64,000 nt of DNA from UBA5072 sp041737175. GTDB lineage: Bacteria; Bacteroidota; Bacteroidia; Bacteroidales; UBA10428. Shown piece by piece: positions 27,530-35,139 of this stretch. The notes below the pieces were generated by a model. That model searched no databases. It was not told the origin of the DNA and worked only from the letters and a program-made list of their open reading frames with translations. Each line of letters begins with the position of its first letter. Within the stretch, counting starts at the first letter, position 1. The stretch lies in contig JBGSSF010000003.1 in assembly GCA_041737175.1 (NCBI GenBank), positions 62,001-126,000 of the forward strand, given 5' to 3'. The translations under genes and the position numbers were made by a program.

Positions 27530-28585
27530 ATGAAAAAAACACGGATCACCGGGACAGCCTTTTCCCTTCTGATTATTATTCTTTGGGCGGGATGTTCCGG
27601 TAACAAACCCGTTGATAATTTGAAACCAGGTCCGGCAGAAACAACGGAAACAAATGTTTCTGCCGAGCCTGTTGTCATTGACAATGAAACCTTGCTTTTG
27701 CTGAAGGATCTGACCGAAAATGGCGATTATGTAAACAGCCGCGAGTTTCCTTCGCTCATTAAAGCTTCTGTGGTATATGAAAGCCTGGGTGGGAATATTC
27801 ATATCATCGACCTGAGGTCTCCCCTGTTCTTTTCTCAGGGTCATATCAAAGGAGCTGTAAACAAACGTTTTGAGGAGTTGCCGGCCTATTTTGAAACCGG
27901 TATAAAACCATTTGAATTTGATAAAATCATCGTCGTCTGTGATGATGGTCAGTTGTCATCTTACACAGTATCTCTGCTCAGGCTGATGGGATACGGAAAC
28001 ACATTTGCTATGCGATGGGGTATGAGTTCCTGGAACAGGAAATTTGCCGAAGCCGGCTGGTTAAAGGGTTTAACTGCAAAATATGAATCCACGCTTGAAA
28101 AGGCTTCTCATGAAAAACCTGCTGCCGTTGGTATGCCTGAGTTGAAGACCGGACTGACTGCCGGCGCCGAAATCTCAGCCGAAAGATTCAGGATAGTCTT
28201 TGCAGAAGGCTCCGGAAATGTACTGATTACAGCTGATGAGGTTTATGCGGATCCCCAGAAGTACTTCGTTATGAATTATGAGCGAAAGGACAAGTACGAC
28301 GATGGCCATATTCCGGGTGCAGTGAGGTATAAACCAGGCGCAACACTGGGTCTCACTTCCGAGATGTCAACTATACCATCCGGTAAGATTGCGGTGGTGT
28401 ATTGCGGGACCGGTCATAATTCGGCGTTTGTCACAGCCTATCTGCGACTTTTCGGCTATGACGCGCGAACGCTGAAATACGGAAACAATGCATTTATGGT
28501 TGACTGGATGAGGAAAGATGCCGCAACGCTTTCATGGCTTCCCTTTTCCGAGGCGGATATCCATGATTTTCCGGTGGTGAAGTAA
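27530..28585 (+). CDS. Lipoprotein with two rhodanese domains
   Basis: About 351 residues from the ATG at 27530, preferred over an in-frame TTG nine bases upstream because the signal starts there. A signal sequence ends at Cys22 (Trp-Ala-Gly-Cys), a relaxed lipobox. Two rhodanese domains follow. The first (about 85-180) has the active loop Cys138-Asp-Asp-Gly-Gln-Leu-Ser. The second (about 230-345) has Cys293-Gly-Thr-Gly-His-Asn-Ser. Both retain the persulfide-forming Cys, so sulfur transfer in the periplasm is likely. It converges on a minus-strand operon with a YeeE/YedE-type transporter and two cysteine-less rhodanese-like proteins, which supports a role in thiosulfate or sulfane-sulfur handling. 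Confidence 0.82.
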   Translation: MKKTRITGTAFSLLIIILWAGCSGNKPVDNLKPGPAETTETNVSAEPVVIDNETLLLLKDLTENGDYVNSREFPSLIKASVVYESLGGNIHIIDLRSPLFFSQGHIKGAVNKRFEELPAYFETGIKPFEFDKIIVVCDDGQLSSYTVSLLRLMGYGNTFAMRWGMSSWNRKFAEAGWLKGLTAKYESTLEKASHEKPAAVGMPELKTGLTAGAEISAERFRIVFAEGSGNVLITADEVYADPQKYFVMNYERKDKYDDGHIPGAVRYKPGATLGLTSEMSTIPSGKIAVVYCGTGHNSAFVTAYLRLFGYDARTLKYGNNAFMVDWMRKDAATLSWLPFSEADIHDFPVVK

Positions 28586-28586
28586 A

Positions 28587-28625
28587 ATTAAAGATCTAAG
28601 ATCTAAGATTCAAGACAAAAGACTA
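28587..28625. repeat. AGATCTA-type short repeat after the rhodanese stop
   Basis: Direct copies of AGATCTA/AGATTCA start two bases after the stop codon. They use the same word family as the repeats at 20376-20439 and 29755-29820. Confidence 0.6.
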
Positions 28626-28633
28626 ATCAGTTT

Positions 28634-29095
28634 TCACAATTCCGGCCTGGTTAACGTATCAGGCTGGAATTTGTATTTTAACACTTCATTATCAGTGCTG
28701 TCACTGAGAATAAAGAGCTTTTTATAGCCCATTTGGCTAAGCATCATCCATATTCTGGCAGACAAGGCAGGATCATCAGAAACCAAAACAATATTTCCAC
28801 CGGCAGCGCGCAGTTTTTTCTGATTGTCTTTTTCCAGCAAATCATCCGCCGAAATATGAATCACCTCGCCTTTTATTCCGGTTGTCTCTGCAATGTCATC
28901 CAGTTCGATAATCAAGGCTTTTCCGTCAGATTTGTCAAGTTGTTTTGCTGTTAAAATATTGGTTTTATGAATCGACCGGTCTGCCCATTTTGCAGCATTA
29001 TTCCGGAAGTGATCCCGGGTGATTGATTTCGTCAACACCAGAACCAATATGGGCAGTACAACTGCCAGAATCATGAAATATTTCTTCATTTTCAA
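28634..29095 (-). CDS. Membrane-anchored degenerate rhodanese-like protein
   Basis: A 153-residue protein with an N-terminal membrane anchor (about residues 6-23). The outside domain has rhodanese-fold features, Ala-Leu-Ile-Ile-Glu-Leu-Asp and a C-terminal Met-Gly-Tyr-Lys-Lys-Leu-Phe-Ile-Leu strand. At the active-loop position it reads Val-Ser-Asp-Asp-Pro-Ala-Leu-Ser, with no cysteine anywhere in the domain. It is the last gene of the YeeE-rhodanese operon, six bases after the previous gene. A structural or binding role is more likely than sulfurtransferase activity. Confidence 0.6.
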   Translation of the reverse strand: MKMKKYFMILAVVLPILVLVLTKSITRDHFRNNAAKWADRSIHKTNILTAKQLDKSDGKALIIELDDIAETTGIKGEVIHISADDLLEKDNQKKLRAAGGNIVLVSDDPALSARIWMMLSQMGYKKLFILSDSTDNEVLKYKFQPDTLTRPEL

Positions 29096-29101
29096 TGGGT
29101 A

Positions 29102-29710
29102 TTATTCACAACCGCCATCCAGCTTTTTCCGCTCAATTTCCTTGGACTCCCTGTATTTGACTTTTAAACTGTCAGGCAGACTGTTCAGTTCCGTAAACAT
29201 TTTCCGTGCCTTCCGCCTGGTTTCAAAAAGGGCATTTTCCCGGGCTGAGATCCTTTCCCCGGTGAACTCACTGTTCATTACAGTCCTGTACCATTCATTC
29301 AATCCCCCCTTCATAACCATATTGTTTTTAAATCCCAATCCCCTGGCGAGGACCAGTGCATAATTTGCCAGGTAATCACCATTGGCATAAAAAATATTCT
29401 TTACATCACGATCCAGGTAACTCTCGAGGTTCAGGGAAAGCATGCTGCTGTATGGAATATTGATGGCTCCCGGAATGGAAAAGCTTTCGAATTCATCGGC
29501 AGTCCGGAGATCTACCAGTTGCACGGTGCTGTCTTCTGTGACCACAAAACGGGCCACCTGGTCGGGCGTACAGGATGTATTTTCGTCCAGGGTTGCAACC
29601 AACAGTTTTCCCGGTTTCCCGTGAAAGGAATAGTTCCCTGACAATGGCAGGAATGCAAGGATGAGTCCCAGCAAGAAAAGAATTGTAGTCAGAATTTGTC
29701 GTGTGTTCAT
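29102..29710 (-). CDS. Membrane-anchored rhodanese-like protein lacking the catalytic cysteine
   Basis: A 202-residue protein with an N-terminal anchor (about 6-24) and one rhodanese domain (about 50-145): Val-Asp-Leu-Arg-Thr-Ala-Asp-Glu-Phe, Ile-Pro-Gly-Ala-Ile-Asn-Ile-Pro, and a final Met-Lys-Gly-Gly-Leu-Asn-Glu-Trp. The active loop reads Tyr108-Ala-Asn-Gly-Asp-Tyr, so the catalytic Cys is replaced by Tyr. A charged helical tail (about 150-202) ends Gly-Gly-Cys-Glu, whose Cys could be a substitute reactive group. It lies between the YeeE genes and the smaller degenerate rhodanese. Confidence 0.75.
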   Translation of the reverse strand: MNTRQILTTILFLLGLILAFLPLSGNYSFHGKPGKLLVATLDENTSCTPDQVARFVVTEDSTVQLVDLRTADEFESFSIPGAINIPYSSMLSLNLESYLDRDVKNIFYANGDYLANYALVLARGLGFKNNMVMKGGLNEWYRTVMNSEFTGERISARENALFETRRKARKMFTELNSLPDSLKVKYRESKEIERKKLDGGCE

Positions 29711-29754
29711 AATTCGTTTGATTTTCTGAGTGTTGGTTCTGGGTGCTTGGTTCT

Positions 29755-29820
29755 TGAATCTTAGATCTTTGATCTTTGATCTTGAATCTTCAATCTTAAA
29801 TCTTCAATCTTAAATCTCCC
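29755..29820. repeat. Degenerate AGATTTAAGATTGA tandem repeat spanning the YeeE stop codon
   Basis: On the minus strand, units close to AGATTTAAGATTGA begin inside the last codons of the YeeE-like gene; its TAA stop is part of the first unit. They run into the gap toward the rhodanese gene. The 29720-29755 stretch is a further degenerate TTGGTTCT-type repeat. Confidence 0.8.
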
Positions 29821-30412
29821 CCGTAATATCCGGTCTCGCAAATTTTTTCTCTGCCAGTTCCGCCACCCAGAACATGCCGGCTGCTGCGATGACAAGCAAT
29901 AATGTAAAGAGTCCCGGTGAAATTCCGAATACATCGTTGATTTTTACTGGTCCGCGATAGGCATTATCGGCAAGAGGCTGAATCAACGGATAGGTCTCGG
30001 CAAACAAAAACGCACCGGCCAGGCCGCCCAGCACATAAAACAATGCATCAATCTTACCGATGGACATGGCGCTGACTCCTGTACCCGGACAAAACCCGCC
30101 CATGATAAATCCTGCCCCCATGATGACACCACCCACTATGGAAGCCGTTACGTAATATTCGTTCACGAAAACCAGGTTCAGGTTGAGAAGGCCAAAGTAA
30201 CTCAGGAATTGTGACCCAATCAGGGCTACAATGGCGGCAGTAAAGAATACTTTGAGCACAGTGGTATCATAACCGTAAAACATGCCGGCCAGCTTTCGGC
30301 TGGAAGAGAATCCTGCCTGTTCAAGGCTAAAACCAAAACCAATGCCAATCAGAAAGGCGATCATCAGGTCAAGCCATACCGGAAATCCAGGTGATGAAGT
30401 TATAGGTCCCAT
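29810..30412 (-). CDS. YeeE/YedE-family sulfur-compound transporter, second half
   Basis: A 200-residue membrane protein with about six helices. It carries the YeeE/YedE (TsuA-type) signature Gly-Gly-Phe-Cys108-Pro-Gly-Thr-Gly, whose Cys in characterised TsuA contacts thiosulfate. In this organism the transporter is split in two genes, this one giving the C-terminal repeat. It follows the first-half gene by 46 bases, filled by a short repeat, and precedes two rhodanese-like genes. The likely role is uptake of thiosulfate or another sulfane-sulfur compound. Confidence 0.85.
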   Translation of the reverse strand: MGPITSSPGFPVWLDLMIAFLIGIGFGFSLEQAGFSSSRKLAGMFYGYDTTVLKVFFTAAIVALIGSQFLSYFGLLNLNLVFVNEYYVTASIVGGVIMGAGFIMGGFCPGTGVSAMSIGKIDALFYVLGGLAGAFLFAETYPLIQPLADNAYRGPVKINDVFGISPGLFTLLLVIAAAGMFWVAELAEKKFARPDITGEI

Positions 30413-30455
30413 AATTTTTAATTCACAATTTACAATTCACAATTCATAATTTTCT
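30413..30455. repeat. AATTCACAATTTAC-type short tandem repeat
   Basis: About two and a half copies of a 14-nt unit fill the gap between the two YeeE-type genes, starting a few bases after the first gene's stop. No coding sequence. Confidence 0.75.
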
Positions 30456-30458
30456 ACC

Positions 30459-30968
30459 CTAAATCCAGTTCTTCCTGAAAAACCAGGCAAAAAGGTATGC
30501 CGATCCAAATATCGCCATCATGGTTACAAACCCGGCCACCGAAAGCACTGCCATTCCCGAGAGAGCCGCACCACTTGTACATCCGCGGGCCAACTGCGCA
30601 CCGTAAACAAAGAATGCACCACCGATAAAGGCAAAGACCAATCGCCGGGTATTGGAGATCCTGGGAGATTTTTCAATTTTAAATTGAAGGCGTTTAGAAA
30701 CCGCTCCGGAGATAAATCCTCCGGCCAGCACCCCGAATATGATCATGGTAAGCCAGTTGAACAGCGGTTTTTGTCCTTCTTCGAAGTATTTGCTATAATA
30801 CACTGATTTCTCGGCATGTGGTTTATCAACCGCACCAACGACAGACACCACACAGTACTTAAGTCCCCCACTTGCCCCTAAACCACGCCCTGAAATGTAC
30901 ATTGCCGACAGCAGAACCAATCCCAGCAATGTGCCGGCCAGATAAGGATTCATGTATTTGGTTTTCAT
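30459..30968 (-). CDS. YeeE/YedE-family sulfur-compound transporter, first half
   Basis: About 169 residues from the ATG at 30966-30968, preferred over a TTG two codons upstream. About four to five helices. It has the signature Ala-Arg-Gly-Cys130-Thr-Ser-Gly, the N-terminal counterpart of the Cys motif in the next gene. Two half-size proteins together would form the nine-helix YeeE/TsuA fold. It is the first gene of a minus-strand operon with the second half and two rhodanese-like genes. The 155 bases before 31130 form a divergent region with YccF. Confidence 0.85.
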   Translation of the reverse strand: MKTKYMNPYLAGTLLGLVLLSAMYISGRGLGASGGLKYCVVSVVGAVDKPHAEKSVYYSKYFEEGQKPLFNWLTMIIFGVLAGGFISGAVSKRLQFKIEKSPRISNTRRLVFAFIGGAFFVYGAQLARGCTSGAALSGMAVLSVAGFVTMMAIFGSAYLFAWFFRKNWI

Positions 30969-31071
30969 AGCCAATAAATCAATTAAAGGTTAAAGATAAA
31001 TCATATGGTATGTAGCTTGTATGGATTAACAGAAAATTAACAATTCCTGCGCTTCAATCCGTTATTAATGC

Positions 31072-31079
31072 TATTTTTG
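31072..31079 (+). promoter_or_regulatory. Possible Bacteroidota -7 box before yccF
   Basis: TATTTTTG fits TAnnTTTG, 51 bases before the yccF ATG. No clear -33 element. Confidence 0.3.
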
Positions 31080-31089
31080 AATGAATAAC

Positions 31090-31117
31090 AACCTACAACT
31101 TACAACTTACAACATTC
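31090..31117. repeat. 7-nt tandem repeat (AACTTAC) upstream of yccF
   Basis: Four 7-nt units, AACCTAC, AACTTAC, AACTTAC, AACATTC, end 12 bases before the yccF ATG. Unlike most repeats in this window it lies in a leader region rather than after a stop codon. Confidence 0.75.
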
Positions 31118-31129
31118 AAAACCCATACC

Positions 31130-31504
31130 ATGCGCTTCATTGGAAACCTGATCTGGCTTTTATTCGGCGGTCTGTTTACCGCGATTGAATATGTCCTCTC
31201 GAGTGTGGCCCTCATGATCACCATCATTGGCATACCCTTTGGCCTGCAGACGTTAAAACTGGCCATGCTGGAACTTTGGCCTTTCGGAGCTGAAATCCGG
31301 ATCAGGGAAAATCAGCCCGGATGCCTGTCAACTTTGATGAATTTCATCTGGTTTTTCGTCGGCGGTATCTGGATTTTTCTTACACATATGTTTTTTGGGA
31401 TTCTACTGGGCATAACGATCATTGGGATACCTTTCGCAAAGCAACATTTCAAATTGGCCGGCCTGGCACTTACTCCTTTTGGCAGGGAAGTGATTTACAA
31501 ATAA
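31130..31504 (+). CDS. yccF: YccF-domain inner-membrane protein
   Basis: A 124-residue membrane protein of the YccF family, made of two similar halves. Each has a hydrophobic helix followed by Ile-Thr-Ile-Ile-Gly-Ile-Pro-Phe and a Leu-(Ala/Thr)-Pro-Phe-Gly type ending. Length and the duplicated Ile-Gly-Ile-Pro-Phe motif are typical. The biochemical role of the family is not established. It converges on the histidine kinase gene and is divergent from the YeeE operon. Confidence 0.88.
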   Translation: MRFIGNLIWLLFGGLFTAIEYVLSSVALMITIIGIPFGLQTLKLAMLELWPFGAEIRIRENQPGCLSTLMNFIWFFVGGIWIFLTHMFFGILLGITIIGIPFAKQHFKLAGLALTPFGREVIYK

Positions 31505-31535
31505 CTATTTTCATTTAAGCTAGTAATACGGAAGC

Positions 31536-32897
31536 TTAAATCTCCAAAACAAAGGCTGTTAATGCTGTGTCAGAAGTCATTACTGTCAGCGATCCCTGAT
31601 GCAGTTTAATAATTTCCTGGCATATACTCAATCCAATACCGGAACCGTTTTTTTTAGTTGTAAAGAAAGGAACGAATATTCTCTCACGAATCTCAGGCTC
31701 AATCAACGGCCCGTTGTTGCTTACAATAATACGAACGCGATTTCTTGATGCCGGAAGAATCCCGATTCTGATCATTTTTTCTCCTGGATTCTCGTTTACT
31801 GCGTCAATAGCATTATTCACAAGATTGATCATGACCTGATTCAGCAGTTTCTTATCCGCCAGCAGAGATTTTGCCTGGGTATCATGGTCAATCTTGAACG
31901 TAATATTGCGTTCTTTCATTTCTCCTCCATACACGATACCGAGCTGTTCGATCCATTCCTCCAGGTCGAATGGCCGGATGTCCGGTTGCGGAATGCGGGA
32001 AACCTTCCTGTAATTATCAATGAAATTAAGGATACTGTTGGTTTGTTCTTCAATCACCTGCAAACTGTTCAGGGTGGTTTTCAACACCTGGTCGTCTACT
32101 TCGGCGATTCCGATAGTCTGTCCGCCTTTATGATAGGTAGTATACAAGGCCTTGGAGACAGAAGTCAGCGGTGATGTCAGATTCATGATTTCATGGGTCA
32201 GCACGCTGATCAACTTTCGGTATGACTCCAGTTCTTTCAATTCCAGTTCATGCCGTATGTCTTGAATGGAGACGAGTTTCACGGTATTCTGATCTTTCGT
32301 CAACAATGTTGCCCTGAATAAAAGGAGTTGCAGGTTGCTTTCAATAACATGCCTGTATGTGACATCTTCACCTGGTTTAAGGTTGCAGATTGCCTTATAA
32401 AACATAGGGTTCCTGATCTTCAGCAGGTTCGGATTGGTCGAATCCGGAGATATTCCCGCATACTGACAAGCAACCCTGTTGATAAGCTCAACCTGATTGT
32501 CGGAATTGAGGACTAAAAGACCGGTAGCTGAATGTCTGATCAGGGTTTTATAATATTTCTCATTATACTCATTCTGCAATTTTATGGCCTGGAAATGTCT
32601 GTTCAGGTCATTCATGCTCTGGAACAAGCTTTTAAGACTTTTATTGCGAATCTCAAGGGGCAACTGTGCAGTTGTGTCATTATTTCGCAGGGCATTGAAA
32701 AAGAATGACAGGGCTTTATTCGTTCCGTTGTATAGGGCGAAAATCAACCAGGTTGATAACAAAGCCGCACAGAAAAACAAGGCTGATGGCAGGTACTTTT
32801 CCCGTGCAAAGAAATAGCCTGTGCTCAAACATCCGGCAATAACCGCTAATTGGACAGCATATTGAACCCTGGAATGAAGCAATCGTTCAGATACCAT
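31536..32897 (-). CDS. Sensor histidine kinase (NtrB/NtrY-like)
   Basis: A 453-residue membrane kinase. Two helices (about 12-30 and 37-56) anchor it, with almost no periplasmic loop. A coiled linker and a PAS-like domain (about 115-215) follow. The phosphoacceptor is His235 in Leu-Thr-His-Glu-Ile-Met-Asn. The ATPase domain has the N box Asn-Leu-Val-Asn-Asn-Ala, a G1-like Val-Ser-Asn-Asn-Gly and the G2 box Gly-Ser-Gly-Ile-Gly-Leu-Ser. With so little outside the membrane it probably senses membrane or cytosolic cues. Its start overlaps the end of the regulator gene by 11 bases, so the two form one pair. Confidence 0.9.
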   Translation of the reverse strand: MVSERLLHSRVQYAVQLAVIAGCLSTGYFFAREKYLPSALFFCAALLSTWLIFALYNGTNKALSFFFNALRNNDTTAQLPLEIRNKSLKSLFQSMNDLNRHFQAIKLQNEYNEKYYKTLIRHSATGLLVLNSDNQVELINRVACQYAGISPDSTNPNLLKIRNPMFYKAICNLKPGEDVTYRHVIESNLQLLLFRATLLTKDQNTVKLVSIQDIRHELELKELESYRKLISVLTHEIMNLTSPLTSVSKALYTTYHKGGQTIGIAEVDDQVLKTTLNSLQVIEEQTNSILNFIDNYRKVSRIPQPDIRPFDLEEWIEQLGIVYGGEMKERNITFKIDHDTQAKSLLADKKLLNQVMINLVNNAIDAVNENPGEKMIRIGILPASRNRVRIIVSNNGPLIEPEIRERIFVPFFTTKKNGSGIGLSICQEIIKLHQGSLTVMTSDTALTAFVLEI

Positions 32898-34248
32898 ATT
32901 TCTTTATTTTATTGTATAATGTCTGCCGGGTTATGCCCAGTTGTTCCGCTGTGATGCTCTGGTTTTGTGCATTTTTTTTCAGTGTTGAAATAATCATTCT
33001 CCTCTCCATATCCTCTAGTGTTTCAGCTTGTGCAATGAAACCCTGATCATTTACGCCATGAAAGAAATCTCGTACAAGAAGTTCATTCGAGTCGGTAAGT
33101 ATCACGGCTTTTTCAACAGCATGCTGCAATTCCCTGATATTGCCCGGCCATGGATTGCTTTTGAGCTTGTGCAATGCCTCATCCCCGATGGATAATCCTT
33201 CCTTATTGTACTTTTTGCTGTAAATTCCCATGTAATAGATCACAATTTCTTCAATATCCTCTGTTCTTTCACGAAGGGGTGGCAGATGAATCTGAATTGT
33301 ATTCATCCTGTACAACAGGTCCTGCCTGAACTGGCTTTCTGCTATCATCTGCGCCAGATTTTTATTGGTGGCACTTACCAGCCTGATATCCACCGGTAAC
33401 TCCGCATTGGAACCAACAGGTATAACTGTTCTTGTTTGCAGAACAGACAGCAACTTGGATTGCAGATTCAGCGGAATATTTCCAATTTCATCCAGAAACA
33501 AGGTGCCTTTGTCTGCCAAAACAAAGCGACCGGTTTTATCCTCATAGGCATTGGTAAACGAACCTTTCTTGTGCCCGAACAGTTCACTTTCAAACAAGGT
33601 TTCAGAAAGTGATGATAAATCGACCAGCACAAACAACTCATTCTGCCGGTAAGATAACCGATGAATTTCCCTGGCAATTAATTCCTTACCTGTTCCATTC
33701 TCCCCTGTTATCAGGACATTGGCATCAGTGCCGGCTATTTTTCTGACCACCTGAATTACTTCCTGCATGGCGGGTGACTTACCAACCAGGATGGGTTTGT
33801 TACGGTTGGTCTCACTCTTCAGCAAATTCTCCCTGGTTGTTAGCCTGGTGATTTCCTTGTTTGATTTTCTTAACCGGTATGCTGCCCTCAGCGTGGCAAC
33901 CAGTTTTTCATTATCCCAGGGCTTCAGCACAAAATCAGCGGCTCCCTCTTTCAAAGCTTTCACTGCCAGTTCGACATCACCATAGGCAGTGATCATAACC
34001 ACTTCGAGATGGCTGAACTTTTTCCTGATCTCCCTGAGCCAGAATATGCCTTCATTTCCGGTGTTAATGCCTGCTTTGAAATTCATGTCAAGCAGCACGA
34101 CATCATAATCATTACCTGCCAGCTCTGACAGGAGCATGTTTGGACTGGATAAGGATTTAACCTCCGAGAATTCATTCTGAAGCAGGATCTGCAAAGCGTT
34201 CAGAATGGATTTGTTGTCATCCGCAATGAGGAGTTTGCCTTCTTTCAT
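32887..34248 (-). CDS. Sigma-54-dependent response regulator (NtrC family)
   Basis: A 453-residue activator in three parts. The receiver domain (1-120) has Asp10/Asp11, phosphoacceptor Asp54 and Lys109. The AAA+ domain (about 152-380) has Walker A GENGTGKE at 182-189 and Walker B Leu-Phe-Leu-Asp-Glu near 249-253. The sigma-54 contact loop reads GSFTNA at 229-234 instead of the classic GAFTGA. A Fis-type helix-turn-helix is at the C-terminus (about 430-453). It is transcribed with the kinase and divergent from an ABC exporter that has a good sigma-54 promoter, its probable target. Confidence 0.92.
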   Translation of the reverse strand: MKEGKLLIADDNKSILNALQILLQNEFSEVKSLSSPNMLLSELAGNDYDVVLLDMNFKAGINTGNEGIFWLREIRKKFSHLEVVMITAYGDVELAVKALKEGAADFVLKPWDNEKLVATLRAAYRLRKSNKEITRLTTRENLLKSETNRNKPILVGKSPAMQEVIQVVRKIAGTDANVLITGENGTGKELIAREIHRLSYRQNELFVLVDLSSLSETLFESELFGHKKGSFTNAYEDKTGRFVLADKGTLFLDEIGNIPLNLQSKLLSVLQTRTVIPVGSNAELPVDIRLVSATNKNLAQMIAESQFRQDLLYRMNTIQIHLPPLRERTEDIEEIVIYYMGIYSKKYNKEGLSIGDEALHKLKSNPWPGNIRELQHAVEKAVILTDSNELLVRDFFHGVNDQGFIAQAETLEDMERRMIISTLKKNAQNQSITAEQLGITRQTLYNKIKKYGI

Positions 34249-34286
34249 AAGTGTGACTCGTGACTGGTGAACAGTGAATGGTTAAA

Positions 34287-34325
34287 TGTAAAAAATTTTA
34301 ACTACATATTGTAAAATTTTTTTAC
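34287..34325. promoter_or_regulatory. Two AT-rich inverted repeats, candidate activator binding sites
   Basis: Two neighbouring palindrome-like sites. One is at 34287-34301 with arms GTAAAAA and TTTTAAC (one mismatch). The other is at 34310-34325 with perfect arms GTAAAA and TTTTAC. Their centres are about two helical turns apart and they lie 55-95 bases upstream of the sigma-54 promoter, the usual place for enhancer sites of an NtrC-type regulator. The flanking 34249-34286 holds a degenerate GTGAACAGTGAATGG-like repeat. Confidence 0.5.
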
Positions 34326-34380
34326 ACTTGGAGTATGACTTTTTTCATAAAACACTGAAAATCTACATATAAATACTTAT

Positions 34381-34395
34381 GGCATGTCTTTCGCA
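34381..34395 (+). promoter_or_regulatory. Sigma-54 (-24/-12) promoter of the MacB-like exporter
   Basis: TGGCATG followed four bases later by TCGCA gives the GG (34381-34382) and GC (34393-34394) pair with exactly ten bases between, close to the TGGCAC-N5-TTGCA consensus. Transcription would start near 34406, about 10 bases before the ATG at 34416. The divergent sigma-54 activator gene supports it. Confidence 0.75.
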
Positions 34396-34415
34396 TCTGT
34401 GAAAAAAAAATAATT

Positions 34416-35129
34416 ATGATCCGAACTGTAAAACTCACCAAAATATTCCGGACTGAACTGATTGAAACAACAGCTTTGTCAGAGGTCAACTTTGAAGTAC
34501 AGAATGGAGAATTCGTAGCCATCATGGGGCCATCGGGATGCGGCAAGTCAACCCTGCTCAACATACTGGGCTTGCTGGACCAATCCAATTCAGGTGAATA
34601 TTATTTTAACGGAACCGAGGTATCTGCCTTCAACGAAAGGCAGCGAACCCTGTTTCGAAAGGGCAATATCGGTTTTATATTTCAAAGCTTCAACCTGATT
34701 GACGACCTGAACGTATTTGAGAACGTGGAATTGCCACTTATTGCATTAAGTGTTTCAAAGGTCAGACGAAGAAAAGCGGTTGATGAAATGCTTGAAAGAA
34801 TGAAGATCGGACACAGGAGAGATCATTTTCCCAGGCAGTTGTCAGGGGGTCAACAACAGCGGGTTGCCGTGGCCAGGGCCCTTATCACCAGACCAAAGCT
34901 TATACTGGCAGACGAGCCTACCGGAAACCTTGACTCCCAAAACGGAGAACAGGTAATGCAGTTGCTGGAACAGTTGAATGCCGAAGGCACAACAATTGTC
35001 ATGGTAACGCATTCCCTGAGCCATGCTGAAAGGGCGCACCGGGTCGTAAGCCTATTTGACGGGAAAATTATCACCGAACAGGTAGACCGTACTTTTGAGC
35101 CCGTCACAAGATTTTCAGAACCTTTTTAA
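34416..35129 (+). CDS. MacB/LolD-like ABC transporter ATP-binding protein
   Basis: A 237-residue ATPase with Walker A GPSGCGKS at 38-45, signature Leu-Ser-Gly-Gly-Gln at 142-146, Walker B Leu-Ile-Leu-Ala-Asp-Glu at 162-167 and Val-Thr-His-Ser as the His loop. Its length and the Gly-Asn-Leu-Asp-Ser motif fit the MacB/LolD/FtsE group, which drives FtsX-type mechanotransmission permeases. It is 10 bases upstream of such a permease and lies just behind the sigma-54 promoter. Confidence 0.92.
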   Translation: MIRTVKLTKIFRTELIETTALSEVNFEVQNGEFVAIMGPSGCGKSTLLNILGLLDQSNSGEYYFNGTEVSAFNERQRTLFRKGNIGFIFQSFNLIDDLNVFENVELPLIALSVSKVRRRKAVDEMLERMKIGHRRDHFPRQLSGGQQQRVAVARALITRPKLILADEPTGNLDSQNGEQVMQLLEQLNAEGTTIVMVTHSLSHAERAHRVVSLFDGKIITEQVDRTFEPVTRFSEPF

Positions 35130-35139
35130 CATCCAATCC

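Noticed and set aside
35095..35139. TTG start for the MacB-like permease
   Set aside because: It would overlap the ATPase gene by 35 bases; the ATG at 35140, ten bases after the stop, fits better.
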